The position numbers and the translations under genes are program-made. 64,000 nt of DNA, from contig JAGKTY010000007.1 in the NCBI GenBank assembly GCA_021153185.1, forward strand, positions 1 to 64,000, given 5' to 3'. Below are positions 16,073 through 24,995 of this stretch, in pieces. Each line of letters begins with the position of its first letter. Positions within the stretch are counted from its first letter, which is position 1. The notes beneath the pieces were generated by a model. It ran no database searches, was not told the origin of the DNA, and saw only the letters and a list, made by a program, of their open reading frames with translations. The DNA comes from Lachnospiraceae bacterium. Its GTDB lineage: Bacteria; Bacillota; Clostridia; Lachnospirales; Lachnospiraceae.

Positions 16073-17431
16073 TTAGCACACACCCTGTGCGAGCATCGCG
16101 TCTACAACCTTCTCGAAACCGGCTATATTAGCACCTGCTACATAGTCGTCGTTTCCACCGATTGTCATGTTGTATCTCTTAGCTGCATCTGAGATGTTTG
16201 CGTAGATTGTCTCCATGATTCCTTTGAGCTTACCGTCAACCTCTTCAAATGACCATGAAAGTCTCTCTGAGTTCTGGCTCATCTCAAGTGCTGAAGTAGC
16301 AACACCACCGGCGTTTGCTGCTTTACCACCTACGAACAATACACCATTCTCCTGAAGGTATTTTGTTGCATCAAGTGTAGTAGGCATATTTGCACCCTCT
16401 GTTACAGAGATAACACCGTTTGCTACGAGCATCTTTGCATCTTCAAGATCTAACTCGTTCTGAGTCGCACATGGAAGTGCAAGATCTACTTTGTACTGCC
16501 ATACACCATGCTCGCCATTTTTCTTCTCATGGTACTCAGCTGATGGTCTTGCAGCAGCATACTCTGTTAAACGAGCACGTTTTACTTCTTTTACTTCTTT
16601 TAATAATGCAACATCGATTCCTTCCGGATCATAAATCCAACCTGTAGAATCTGAACATGTCACACATTTTGCACCAAGCTGATGTGCTTTCTCGATTGCG
16701 TAGATTGCTACGTTACCTGAACCTGAAACAGCACATGTCTTGCCTGCGATATCGATGTTATGATCTTTTAACAAAGCATTTGTTAAATAGAGTAATCCGT
16801 ATCCTGTAGCCTGTGTACGGGCAAGTGATCCACCCCATGTAAGACCTTTACCGGTAAGGACACCCTCGAACATACCCTGGATTCTCTTGTACTGACCGAA
16901 CATGAAACCGATCTCACGTGCACCTGTTCCGATGTCACCTGCCGGTACGTCGATGTCAGCACCGATATATTTGCCAAGCTCTGTCATATAACTCTGACAG
17001 AATGCCATGATTTCTCTGTCTGATTTTCCTTTTGGATCAAAGTCAGAACCACCTTTACCACCACCGATTGGAAGTGTTGTCAGTGAATTTTTGAAAATCT
17101 GCTCGAAACCTAAGAATTTGATGATACCTAAGTTTACAGAAGGATGCAGTCTAAGACCTCCTTTGTATGGTCCGATTGCATTGTTGAACTGTACACGGAA
17201 TCCTCTGTTTACCTGTACCTGACCGTTATCATCTACCCATGGCACTCTAAACATAATCTGTCTATCCGGCTCTGTAATTCTCTCAAGAATTGCATTTTTT
17301 CTATAAAGCTCTTCATTCGCATCAATTACCGGTCTGAGCGATTCAAGAACCTCTGTTACTGCCTGTAAAAACTCCGGCTGATCTGCATTTTTTTTCTGTA
17401 CTATCTCAAGTACCTCATCTACATATGACAT
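16073..17431 (-). CDS. gdhA: NADP-type hexameric glutamate dehydrogenase
   Basis: Converts 2-oxoglutarate, ammonia and NAD(P)H to glutamate in the cytoplasm. The 452-residue length and the sequence match the hexameric family: substrate lysines Lys90 (GPYKGGLR) and Lys114, catalytic Lys126 in GGGKGGSDFD, Asp in PAGDIGTG, and a C-terminal nucleotide-binding GSGNVA. Strongly biased codons suggest high expression. AAAGGAGGA precedes the ATG. It is monocistronic, with its own promoter, a palindromic operator and a terminator. Cofactor preference (NADPH rather than NADH) is inferred from family resemblance. Confidence 0.95.
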   Translation of the reverse strand: MSYVDEVLEIVQKKNADQPEFLQAVTEVLESLRPVIDANEELYRKNAILERITEPDRQIMFRVPWVDDNGQVQVNRGFRVQFNNAIGPYKGGLRLHPSVNLGIIKFLGFEQIFKNSLTTLPIGGGKGGSDFDPKGKSDREIMAFCQSYMTELGKYIGADIDVPAGDIGTGAREIGFMFGQYKRIQGMFEGVLTGKGLTWGGSLARTQATGYGLLYLTNALLKDHNIDIAGKTCAVSGSGNVAIYAIEKAHQLGAKCVTCSDSTGWIYDPEGIDVALLKEVKEVKRARLTEYAAARPSAEYHEKKNGEHGVWQYKVDLALPCATQNELDLEDAKMLVANGVISVTEGANMPTTLDATKYLQENGVLFVGGKAANAGGVATSALEMSQNSERLSWSFEEVDGKLKGIMETIYANISDAAKRYNMTIGGNDDYVAGANIAGFEKVVDAMLAQGVC

Positions 17432-17496
17432 TGAAATGTCCTCCTTTAGTTGTAAAAAATATAATTACACGTACGGACGCCATTGCCCTGAGTAAT

Positions 17497-17525
17497 ATTA
17501 TACAAGATTGTATACCGGTGTACAA
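17497..17525 (-). promoter_or_regulatory. gdhA promoter overlapped by a palindromic operator
   Basis: TTGTAC (17520-17525), 17-bp spacer, TATAAT (17497-17502). The 18-bp near-palindrome TTGTATACCGGTGTACAA (17508-17525, 8 of 9 pairs) covers the -35 and spacer, a typical repressor position. Confidence 0.65.
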
Positions 17526-17630
17526 GAATAAAGTGGCATAAAGATAGCACAATTTTTCAATTCCTCTTTTAGCACATTTTACTAATGTAAAGTGGTAACG
17601 CCTGAAAAGGGAAGGCTGAACACAGCAGAA

Positions 17631-17654
17631 AGACCGGGTCAAACGACCCGGTCT
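17631..17654 (-). terminator. Terminator after the SH3 protein gene
   Basis: Perfect 10-bp stem AGACCGGGTC/GACCCGGTCT with a 4-nt loop, then a short T-rich stretch on the minus strand. Confidence 0.8.
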
Positions 17655-17665
17655 CATTTCCATGA

Positions 17666-18943
17666 TTATTCAAATGTTACATACTCAGATTTTACAAAAC
17701 CAATCTTTCCGTTAAAATCGATTTTACTCCAACCATCAGCCTGTTTCATAATGAGCTTGTAATGCTCATTCTCATAAGCAACACCAATCTTCTTTGCATC
17801 CTCGCCTGCTGACTCACGGACATTGACGGTCTCTTTGATGCCGATTGTTCCACTTGTTGACACGCCTTCTGATGATGCCGGCTCTGATGCGCTATTGTCT
17901 GTATTTTCTGAAGCAGTCTCAGCAGAAACAACTTTTAAATATTCACTCTTAACAAAGCCTTCTCCGCCGTTGTACTCTACGCGGCTCCATCCGTTTTCTC
18001 TTGCTTCAAAACGTGTCACCCTTGTTCCGATTTCAAGCTTTCCGAGCTTGTCAGCATTCTCACTGTCTGACTTACGGACATTGACGGTATCTGTCGCCAT
18101 AACCGTCTCAGTCTGCCCTGCATTCTGTGGCTCCGCTGTCTCCTCTGTCTGCTGCTCATTTGCAGCTGCCTGCTGCGCCTGTGCTTCCAAATCAGCCATT
18201 GCCTGCGCAACTTCCGTATCAAGCTTTGTCGGAAGCTCATCCATGAATTTCTTCAGTGCCTCATCTGATTCGATTGCTTCGTTGTATGAAACCTCTACGC
18301 GGTTAAACAGATCAACCACATCGTCCTGTGCAGCGACACCTTTGATATACTCTGAGGTTGCTTCGTCTAATTCGCCGTCATAAATATGAAGGGAACCATC
18401 ATCTGACTGACATACATAAATGGTTGTAAGTCCCGGCACAAGTGTCGTCATATCTGCAAAATTGATATCATAATAAACAAAAACAATATACGAATTATCT
18501 ACCTGTCCAAGCTTTGTGTAGACTTTGATATTCTCAAAGCCGTTAATATATGCACTCTTCTTTTCGATCTTGATGAGTTCTTCCTCATTTGTATCACTCT
18601 TAAGTGCCTGGACTTTCGCTTTATCGCCTGCCGCAAGTGCTGTGAAGTACTCATTGACAAGACTATTTACCTGCTCGTAAGCATTTTCCATGAGACTGCC
18701 ATCATCCACAACCTCCGGCGTCGTCACTTCATTCTCGCTTACCTCTGTCTGCTGCTCATTTGCAGCTGCAATTTTTTCTGGTTTTTCGTCCTTTCCGCCT
18801 TTGATTAACACGGAAATCAAAATAATAACGATTACCAAAATGACTGCTGCACCTCCGAAAACGATGCCTGCAAACATTTTGTCTTCTTTTAATTTATTCA
18901 GGAATTCGTTCCCTTGGCTTTTTGGTTTTCTTGCCATGCCCAT
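17666..18943 (-). CDS. Membrane-anchored protein with two bacterial SH3 domains
   Basis: Cytoplasmic N-terminus, one transmembrane helix at about 24-47, and a long extracytoplasmic part of 425 residues in total. Residues about 80-240 form an NTF2-like or unknown domain. Two SH3_3 repeats follow, each with a VNVR(K/E)S start and an FVKSEY(L/V) end, separated by Ser/Thr/Glu-rich linkers. Bacterial SH3 domains usually bind peptidoglycan. AGGAAG precedes ATG 18943; the frame remains open into the upstream tRNA gene, which rules out the longer start. The start is 51 bp from tRNA-Arg. Confidence 0.85.
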   Translation of the reverse strand: MGMARKPKSQGNEFLNKLKEDKMFAGIVFGGAAVILVIVIILISVLIKGGKDEKPEKIAAANEQQTEVSENEVTTPEVVDDGSLMENAYEQVNSLVNEYFTALAAGDKAKVQALKSDTNEEELIKIEKKSAYINGFENIKVYTKLGQVDNSYIVFVYYDINFADMTTLVPGLTTIYVCQSDDGSLHIYDGELDEATSEYIKGVAAQDDVVDLFNRVEVSYNEAIESDEALKKFMDELPTKLDTEVAQAMADLEAQAQQAAANEQQTEETAEPQNAGQTETVMATDTVNVRKSDSENADKLGKLEIGTRVTRFEARENGWSRVEYNGGEGFVKSEYLKVVSAETASENTDNSASEPASSEGVSTSGTIGIKETVNVRESAGEDAKKIGVAYENEHYKLIMKQADGWSKIDFNGKIGFVKSEYVTFE

Positions 18944-18994
18944 AACTTTCTTCCTTTCCTTTTCCTGTTTGTCGTTTTTGTAGTCAAAAAAAGC

Positions 18995-19066
18995 TGTACC
19001 CGAGAGGAATCGAACCCCCATCGGCTGAACCGGAATCAGCTGTTTTATCCATTAAACTACGGGTAC
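18995..19066 (-). tRNA. tRNA-Arg (anticodon CCG)
   Basis: Cloverleaf on the minus strand: 7-bp acceptor GTACCCG/CGGGTAC, D-arm, anticodon stem GCTGA/TCAGC with loop TTCCGGT (anticodon CCG, reads CGG), and T-loop TTCGATT. No CCA is encoded. Seven T follow four bases after the acceptor and may end the transcript. Confidence 0.93.
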
Positions 19067-19100
19067 ATATTTGTTACAAAATTGTTACGTCACTTTGGCT

Positions 19101-19129
19101 ATCATAGCATACTTTTTGTTATATGGCAA
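19101..19129 (-). promoter_or_regulatory. tRNA-Arg promoter
   Basis: TTGCCA (19124-19129), 17-bp spacer, TATGAT (19101-19106) on the minus strand, 35 bp before the tRNA. Confidence 0.65.
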
Positions 19130-19145
19130 CCTATTTATCCCTTTT

Positions 19146-20513
19146 TCACACACTCTTCACATTCAAAAGGCGTCTGTAAGCCTTGCGTCTGACGATAACC
19201 AAACACACGATATGGGCACAAATCGTGATAATCCACGTGATTGCATACGATATATATAACACATACGCTTCGTGATGTGTTTGAAAAAAAGTGGCAACCC
19301 AAACAAGACGTAACACGCAAGATCCGAACAGGGAAGAAAACATCGGAATCATGACGCAGTTGAGTCCCCGTAGCACGCCCACAAGGCTATCCATGATACC
19401 GCAAAGCGCATACACCACACAAATGCATTTCAGTCTGAGCATTCCTGCCGCAATAACAGCCGCATCGGACGCATAAAGACGAAGCAGCCACGGTCCGCAC
19501 AGGTATGCCAGATTTCCGAGCAAAAGCCCCGTAACCGTCACCATAATGAGCGCATTGCGTATCACCTTGTCAACACGCTTTGTGTTTCCGGCACCGTAAT
19601 TCTGGCTTGTAAAGGTAAGTGAAGTCTGCATGAACGCATTCATCGCCATATATACAAATCCTTCAATATTTGATGCCGCCGCACTGCCCGCCATCACAAC
19701 AGAGCCAAACGAATTAATGCCGCTTTGAATCACGACATTGGAAACAGCAAACAGTGAGCTCTGTATTCCTGCCGGAACTCCTACACGCAAAATCTGAATA
19801 AGAACAGAGCTTGAAAAGCGTATTTTTGAAATCACAAGCTTTAGACATCCCGTCTCGCGAAAAAGGCAGCGAATCACAAGGGCCGCACTAATACACTGGC
19901 TAATCACAGTGGCAAGCCCTACTCCGGCAACGCCCATGTGTAATTTGATAACAAACACAAGGTTTAGAAGCACATTAATGACACCGGCAAAGCTTAAATA
20001 AAACAGCGGTCTTCTCGTATCGCCGACCGCACGGAGCACTGCCGCACCAAAATTGTACAGCATTGTGGCGGTCATTCCGCCAAAATAAATCCGCAAATAA
20101 AGTGTTGCAAGCGAAATGACATCTTCCGGTGACCCCATCATCCGAAGAAAGCTGCCCGCAAACATTACGCCAATGAGGGACAACAATACGCCTGCAAACA
20201 AGCCCAATGCAATCGATGTATGTACCGCCTTTGAAACGAGCTCATATTTTTTTGCACCATAATTTTGTGATACGACAACATTACAGCCTATACTGATTCC
20301 GATAAACAAATTTGTGATCAGGTTAATTAACGATGTCGTAGAACCCACTGCCGCAAGTGACGCACTTCCCGCAAAGCGTCCTACTACGATCACATCTGCC
20401 GCATTAAACAATAGCTGCAAAATACTCGAGAGCATCAGCGGCAATGCAAACAACAGCATTTGCCACACAAGCCCTCCTTTTGTCATGTCAATTTCATACG
20501 TTTTTTCTTTCAT
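19146..20513 (-). CDS. MATE-family efflux transporter (second copy)
   Basis: Twelve-helix MATE exporter of 455 residues, clearly distinct from the one at 5097. The family repeats are LLFNAADVIVVGRFAG with VVVSQNYGAKK in the first half and SLTFTSQNYGAGN in the second. Its ATG follows the stop of the S4-domain gene by 2 bp with no strong ribosome site, so translation is probably coupled. The substrate is unknown, and the pairing with an RNA-binding protein is not obviously functional. Confidence 0.9.
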   Translation of the reverse strand: MKEKTYEIDMTKGGLVWQMLLFALPLMLSSILQLLFNAADVIVVGRFAGSASLAAVGSTTSLINLITNLFIGISIGCNVVVSQNYGAKKYELVSKAVHTSIALGLFAGVLLSLIGVMFAGSFLRMMGSPEDVISLATLYLRIYFGGMTATMLYNFGAAVLRAVGDTRRPLFYLSFAGVINVLLNLVFVIKLHMGVAGVGLATVISQCISAALVIRCLFRETGCLKLVISKIRFSSSVLIQILRVGVPAGIQSSLFAVSNVVIQSGINSFGSVVMAGSAAASNIEGFVYMAMNAFMQTSLTFTSQNYGAGNTKRVDKVIRNALIMVTVTGLLLGNLAYLCGPWLLRLYASDAAVIAAGMLRLKCICVVYALCGIMDSLVGVLRGLNCVMIPMFSSLFGSCVLRLVWVATFFQTHHEAYVLYISYAITWIITICAHIVCLVIVRRKAYRRLLNVKSV

Positions 20514-20515
20514 TT

Positions 20516-21274
20516 CTATATATACCTGGCTACTCTGATGCGCAGTTTTCCCTTTTTTGTATCTGCGACTTTTCCGTCAAAGCGGAACCGTCCGAATCCT
20601 CTGACAGACACAATATCTCCCTCCTTCAAAGCACCGCTGTTGTTTTCAAACAGACGTCCGTTTACAAACACCTTTTGCTTTGAAAAAAGTGCAAGACTTT
20701 GTGACCTGGATAAATGATACAACTTTGCAACGATTCCATCAAGTCTCAGCGAGCTGACAATATGCTCTTCTGTCTGCAGCGTCGGCGCAAATGCCTCCAT
20801 CTGTCCCTCATAAACCGTGCAGGATACGTGTGTATGCCGGATGCTGTCAATCTGCTCACATATATAAGGAGCGATTCTGTCTGCCACAAACACATACGCC
20901 TGTTTTTCCTTCACGAGTATATCCCCAATCAGGCTCCTGTCAATTCCAAGGCTCATAAACGCGCCCAGATAGTCGCGATGAGAAAGGTCCTCTGCAAACT
21001 TTGTGATGAGCGGCTTGATCATAAGACATACAACCGGAAACGGCTCCTCATAGCCGAGCGATTCACTATCTCCAAAGCGCACCATCACACGCTCAGCGTC
21101 CGGAATTCCGCCAAAGCATGTAAAATGGGCATTCGGCTCATAAAACAGCGCTTCATGTAGTATACTTTGCTCAGCAAGTGACAAAAAATCCGTAAAAACA
21201 AACTGATTGGCGCGGTCACTCCTTATGGAAAGCTCTATAAACCGTTTTTTCAATTGCTCTGTACTTTGCTCCAT
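20516..21274 (-). CDS. YlmH-like S4-domain RNA-binding protein
   Basis: The 252-residue protein matches the YlmH family: an N-terminal FTDFLSLAEQ region, a central FGGIPDAERVMVRFG segment and a C-terminal S4 domain (about 180-240) with KLYHLSRSQSLALFSKQKVFVNG shortened in places. YlmH proteins are tied to division-site function and to ribosome rescue. ATG 21274 is preceded by AGGAG; the 22 codons upstream of it are unsupported. YlmH genes usually lie in a division cluster, whereas here it is paired with a MATE gene. Confidence 0.8.
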   Translation of the reverse strand: MEQSTEQLKKRFIELSIRSDRANQFVFTDFLSLAEQSILHEALFYEPNAHFTCFGGIPDAERVMVRFGDSESLGYEEPFPVVCLMIKPLITKFAEDLSHRDYLGAFMSLGIDRSLIGDILVKEKQAYVFVADRIAPYICEQIDSIRHTHVSCTVYEGQMEAFAPTLQTEEHIVSSLRLDGIVAKLYHLSRSQSLALFSKQKVFVNGRLFENNSGALKEGDIVSVRGFGRFRFDGKVADTKKGKLRIRVARYI

Positions 21275-21319
21275 TTTTCTCTCCTGTTCGCGTAAACTAC
21301 TGAAAACTGTATAAACTAA

Positions 21320-21348
21320 TTGGGAAATGATTACAAACATGTTATAAT
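21320..21348 (+). promoter_or_regulatory. Promoter of the PHP phosphoesterase gene
   Basis: TTGGGA (21320-21325), 17-bp spacer, TATAAT (21343-21348), in the divergent gap with the S4 gene. Confidence 0.7.
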
Positions 21349-21391
21349 ATCATTAGGTAATGAACCATTTTCAATCAATAAAGGTGCTATT

Positions 21392-22177
21392 ATGAAATTT
21401 GATTTACATTGTCATACAAAGGAAGGCTCTCCGGACGCCAAAATACCGGTTAAGGATTACATCATGTATCTCATCGACATGGGCTATGATGGGATGCTGA
21501 TTACAGACCACAACTCTTATAAAGGCTACGATTACTACAAAAAGCATGTCCAAAGCTGGAAACTGAAACGACCGTTTGTTGTGCTTTGCGGCATTGAATA
21601 CGACACGCTTGACGGCGGTCATATGCTTGTCATAATGCCTGACCATGTCAAAAGCCGCGTCCTTGAAAACCGCGGGATGACGACCGAGGATTTGGTTACC
21701 TACGTCCATGCACTTGGCGGAATTGTCGGTCCGGCCCATCCGTATGGCAATGGTTTTTTTGCATATATGAACACAAAAGCTGCAAAAAAAGCGTACCGGC
21801 TTGGTAAACCGTTTGATGAATTTGACTTTATCGAAACGTTTAATTCCTGTACCCATCCTGCCTGCAACGCCAAAGCTGCGCTTCTTGCCAAGCGCTACCA
21901 CAAACCGATGTTTGCAGGTACCGATGCGCACAGAAAGGGTGTACTCGGCACAGCGTTCACGATATTTCCCTATCATATCGCATCAAACGACGAACTCATT
22001 TTGGCCATCAAAAACCATGTCAGGACATCCGTTACGACCGAGCCTCTTCCGGGCGCATTCGTCAAACAGCCGTGGCCTGTACGTGATATGCTTATCTGGG
22101 CTTATTTCTTTTATAACAAATTAGGCGCACTCTTTCATATTAGAGCACGCCGCAAACACCTCAAATCTTCCAAATAA
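21392..22177 (+). CDS. PHP-domain metallophosphoesterase
   Basis: PHP-fold hydrolase of 261 residues. Metal-binding motifs are HCHT at residues 6-9, DHNSY, GIEYDT, PAHPYGNG and the C-terminal GTDAH. This pattern occurs in small YciV/TrpH-type phosphoesterases acting on nucleoside 3',5'-bisphosphates or oligoribonucleotides, and in PHP proteins of unknown substrate. Start ATG 21392 has AAAGGTG upstream; 24 further codons upstream are unsupported. The gene ends 7 bp before the convergent thioredoxin gene. Confidence 0.82.
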   Translation: MKFDLHCHTKEGSPDAKIPVKDYIMYLIDMGYDGMLITDHNSYKGYDYYKKHVQSWKLKRPFVVLCGIEYDTLDGGHMLVIMPDHVKSRVLENRGMTTEDLVTYVHALGGIVGPAHPYGNGFFAYMNTKAAKKAYRLGKPFDEFDFIETFNSCTHPACNAKAALLAKRYHKPMFAGTDAHRKGVLGTAFTIFPYHIASNDELILAIKNHVRTSVTTEPLPGAFVKQPWPVRDMLIWAYFFYNKLGALFHIRARRKHLKSSK

Positions 22178-22184
22178 TGGTGGA

Positions 22185-22496
22185 TTATTTCCCAACCATA
22201 CGCAAAATTTCATCTTTGCTGATGACACCGACATTTTTGGCTGTCACCTCGCCATGCTGAAACGAAATGAGTGTCGGAATACTGACCACGCGGTACTTCA
22301 TTGCAAGCTTCTGCTCTGTATCAATATTCACCTTGCAAACAACAATATCATCATGCTCGTTTGCAATTTCCTCCACGACCGGTCCAAGCATTCTGCATGG
22401 TGCACACCACTCTGCCCAGAAATCAACCAGCACCGGTTTTTCTTCCTTCAAAACAATTTCTTCAAAATTTGTGGCTGTAACATCAATATGTGCCAT
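22185..22496 (-). CDS. trxA: Thioredoxin
   Basis: Small thiol-disulfide oxidoreductase (103 residues) that reduces cytoplasmic disulfides with thioredoxin reductase. The active site reads WCAPC (Cys31, Cys34) instead of the classic WCGPC, a common Firmicute variant. The cis-proline is in VSIPTLI. AGGAGG precedes the ATG. It lies 42 bp downstream of the RsmF-like gene on the same strand and probably shares its transcript. Confidence 0.92.
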   Translation of the reverse strand: MAHIDVTATNFEEIVLKEEKPVLVDFWAEWCAPCRMLGPVVEEIANEHDDIVVCKVNIDTEQKLAMKYRVVSIPTLISFQHGEVTAKNVGVISKDEILRMVGK

Positions 22497-22538
22497 TTTC
22501 GTATCCTCCTGCTATCTCATTTATCGTTAGTATTTCCG

Positions 22539-23894
22539 TTATCCGATTCTTAATCCCTTTGGATAATGGTTTTTCACTGTATTTCCGACAATTTTTCCGA
22601 TTCCGATCGGATAATTGCCCATTGCGACAACGCACCAGCCATCCTGCGTTCCTTTGCGGCTTATCACGTCATCAGCCACTGACAGGCTCTCTCCGCGGAT
22701 AAACTTAGCGCCATCCTTTATTTCAACATAATTCTGAACGTCCTCTTTTCGTATCGCAAGCGCCAGCGCGTGGTCCGGTTCAAACCGGTTCTTTTTAAAT
22801 GTGCCGAGACAAAGCCCTGCTCTCACAACCTTTATGCCGGAAAGCGACGGACACAGTTGCGGCAAAATGGAAAGATGATCGCCAAACGCCTGATAAATTC
22901 CCTCCGGCTTTTTGTCGAAAAACGCTTCCGCAAATGCATCGTAAGCTTTTTTTACATCGCCTCTCACATTGTCTTTTGCAGTGCTCATCATACCCACATC
23001 CGGTCCATGCTCCTTCACAAGCTTTGCCACAAAATGGCCTTCTCCGCCAAGCTTATGCGGCCACAAGCGGAGCGTGCCGGCAAGAAGTCCCTCCGACTGC
23101 CCGCAGACAGGCGTCAGTTTTTCGATATGAAACGTCGGATTGTCCTTTATAAACTGCGCGATAACTTCTTCGTCTTCTTTGCGATTAAATGTACATGTTG
23201 AATATAATAGACTTCCACCCGGCTTTAGCATCTCTTTTGCCTGGTCCAAAATAAAGCGCTGTCTCTGCGCGCATATCTGTACATTTTGCTCACTCCACTG
23301 CGTGATTGCCTCGTCGTTTTTCCGAAACATTCCCTCTCCCGAGCACGGTGCATCGACCAGAATTTTATCAAAAAAAGCCGGAAATATCTGACGCATCCGC
23401 TCCGGCGGTTCATTCGTTACGACTGCATTCCGGATGCCCATCCGCTCAATGTTTTGGGACAGTATCTTTGCGCGCGAAGGAACAATCTCATTGGCGACAA
23501 GCAACCCGCGCCCCGCCATCTTCGTTGCAAGCTGCGTACTTTTTCCGCCCGGCGCCGCACACAAATCACAGATGATGTCCCCAGTCTTGGCATCCAGATG
23601 ATCCGCAACCGACATCGCACTCGGCTCTTGAATATAATAGGCGCCCGCTTCATGAAACGGATGTTTTCCCGGCGTCTCATCGCTGCTGTAATAAAATCCG
23701 GTATCCGTCCACGGAACAGCAGTCAAAGAAAAAGGCATATCTGCCAGAAATGCCTCTTTATCGCACTTAAGCGGATTATACCGGAGGCCGTAAACGCGCT
23801 GCCTCTCAAAGCTGTCCACAAATGCCCGGATTTCATTTGGATCACCGAGTATTTCTGAAATCTCGTCTAAAAATGCTTTTGGAAGTTCAGACAT
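22539..23894 (-). CDS. RsmF-type 16S rRNA m5C methyltransferase (NOL1/NOP2/Sun)
   Basis: SAM-dependent rRNA cytosine-5 methyltransferase. The catalytic domain (about 30-300) has SAM motif CDLCAAPGGKS, the release cysteine in DAPCSGEGMFRK and the nucleophile Cys in YSTCTFNRKEDE. The C-terminal 150 residues form the RsmF-type PUA-like RNA-binding region. At 451 residues it matches RsmF/YebU-like Firmicute proteins rather than RsmB, which has an N-terminal NusB domain. AAGGAG precedes the ATG, and the SseB gene ends 9 bp upstream. Confidence 0.9.
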   Translation of the reverse strand: MSELPKAFLDEISEILGDPNEIRAFVDSFERQRVYGLRYNPLKCDKEAFLADMPFSLTAVPWTDTGFYYSSDETPGKHPFHEAGAYYIQEPSAMSVADHLDAKTGDIICDLCAAPGGKSTQLATKMAGRGLLVANEIVPSRAKILSQNIERMGIRNAVVTNEPPERMRQIFPAFFDKILVDAPCSGEGMFRKNDEAITQWSEQNVQICAQRQRFILDQAKEMLKPGGSLLYSTCTFNRKEDEEVIAQFIKDNPTFHIEKLTPVCGQSEGLLAGTLRLWPHKLGGEGHFVAKLVKEHGPDVGMMSTAKDNVRGDVKKAYDAFAEAFFDKKPEGIYQAFGDHLSILPQLCPSLSGIKVVRAGLCLGTFKKNRFEPDHALALAIRKEDVQNYVEIKDGAKFIRGESLSVADDVISRKGTQDGWCVVAMGNYPIGIGKIVGNTVKNHYPKGLRIG

Positions 23895-23903
23895 ATCGAC
23901 TCC

Positions 23904-24857
23904 TTATCCGATTCCAAGGAAACGCATCACTGCATTCAGTTCTGTTCCTTCATCCGGTGCCTCACCGATTACGGTGCGTTTTCCGTTTGCATCAAAAGCA
24001 GCCATTTCCATGCCCTCTTTTGTCTTCTGCACTGCGATGTAATGCGCCTCCTGCGTATTTGTGTTGTATGTCATAAATAAAGTGCTGCACATGCCATCCT
24101 GCAAATTCTTACCCGGCAGATCGACACGCGCCATTGTAACAGACGCTGTAATTCCCAAAACCATGACGCGGATATCATCAAGCGCAAACGGCGGCTCTAT
24201 CCCATCCACATAAAGTGCCTTGTAAGCGTCCATAAACACTTCTGCTTTTTTGGCATCCAGATTATCTAAAAATGCCTGCGCCCCGGCAAAGAACTGTTTT
24301 GGAATGGTGAGGGTTTCTGCCTGCGTTCTGGCAAGCTGATGGAACTGACGCTCCGTTACCTGAACCGGCCTTGCCTCTGCCATTTGTTTTTGCTTCATCG
24401 CCTTGTCAAGTGCCTCTCTTCTCTCAACACATGCCTCTAATAATTTATCTACGATACCGACATTATCGGTAAATGGATTGACGATAATCGCTTTTACGCC
24501 TGAATCCTTGACTGTCGCTGCCTTGGCGCAGTCAATAAACGGCATCAGCATAAACTGTCCCTGAAGCTCCGGATTGGTGATTTCTTCCGGTGTTGTAAAT
24601 ACAGGAAATACGGTATCCCCCTGCTTTGAAACAAGTAATCTGTTACGAACCTTTGTCCCCTTTGGAAGCTCTATTTTGCCGTTCTTCTTTGCGGCCTCCT
24701 GAATTTCCTTCGTCATTCCTTCCGCAATGACCGGTACGAATACCATCGCCGTCTCGATATGCTGCATCAGCTGTACCATGTTTTCTCTTGTCCGCTCCGA
24801 CGCAAATGCCTGTACAAGCTCTTTTGTTTTTGCTGCCTGCTGTTTGTAATCTGCCAT
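23904..24857 (-). CDS. SseB-family protein
   Basis: Contains an SseB N-terminal-like domain (about 25-150, FMLMPFIDCAKA and KAIIVNPFTDN) and a C-terminal region of unknown role (317 residues in all). The family name comes from an enhanced serine-sensitivity protein, but most members are uncharacterised. It is soluble with no signal. AGAGGAAA precedes the ATG. It is the first gene of an apparent sseB-like/rsmF/trxA transcript and is divergent from the DUF4317 gene. Confidence 0.7.
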   Translation of the reverse strand: MADYKQQAAKTKELVQAFASERTRENMVQLMQHIETAMVFVPVIAEGMTKEIQEAAKKNGKIELPKGTKVRNRLLVSKQGDTVFPVFTTPEEITNPELQGQFMLMPFIDCAKAATVKDSGVKAIIVNPFTDNVGIVDKLLEACVERREALDKAMKQKQMAEARPVQVTERQFHQLARTQAETLTIPKQFFAGAQAFLDNLDAKKAEVFMDAYKALYVDGIEPPFALDDIRVMVLGITASVTMARVDLPGKNLQDGMCSTLFMTYNTNTQEAHYIAVQKTKEGMEMAAFDANGKRTVIGEAPDEGTELNAVMRFLGIG

Positions 24858-24995
24858 ATGTTTCCTCTTTCTGCATCACAATCTTTCCTCCTATTATATA
24901 AGAGAAACGGATTCATGGCAACCCACCCCAAGACTTTCATTTCCTCTTTTTTTGTGCTATACTACTGCTTAAGTTTGAAAGTAAGGAGCATCCGT

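Noticed and set aside
17823..18383. 186-codon Ser/Thr-rich ORF opposite the SH3 gene
   Set aside because: Low-complexity complement of the Glu/Ala/Ser-rich SH3 protein with no supporting start.
18944..19021. Longer N-terminus for the SH3 protein
   Set aside because: The extension enters the tRNA-Arg gene; ATG 18943 has a good ribosome site.
21404..21976. 190-codon ORF opposite the PHP gene
   Set aside because: Antisense shadow of a gene with full metal-binding motifs; no ribosome site and no recognisable product.
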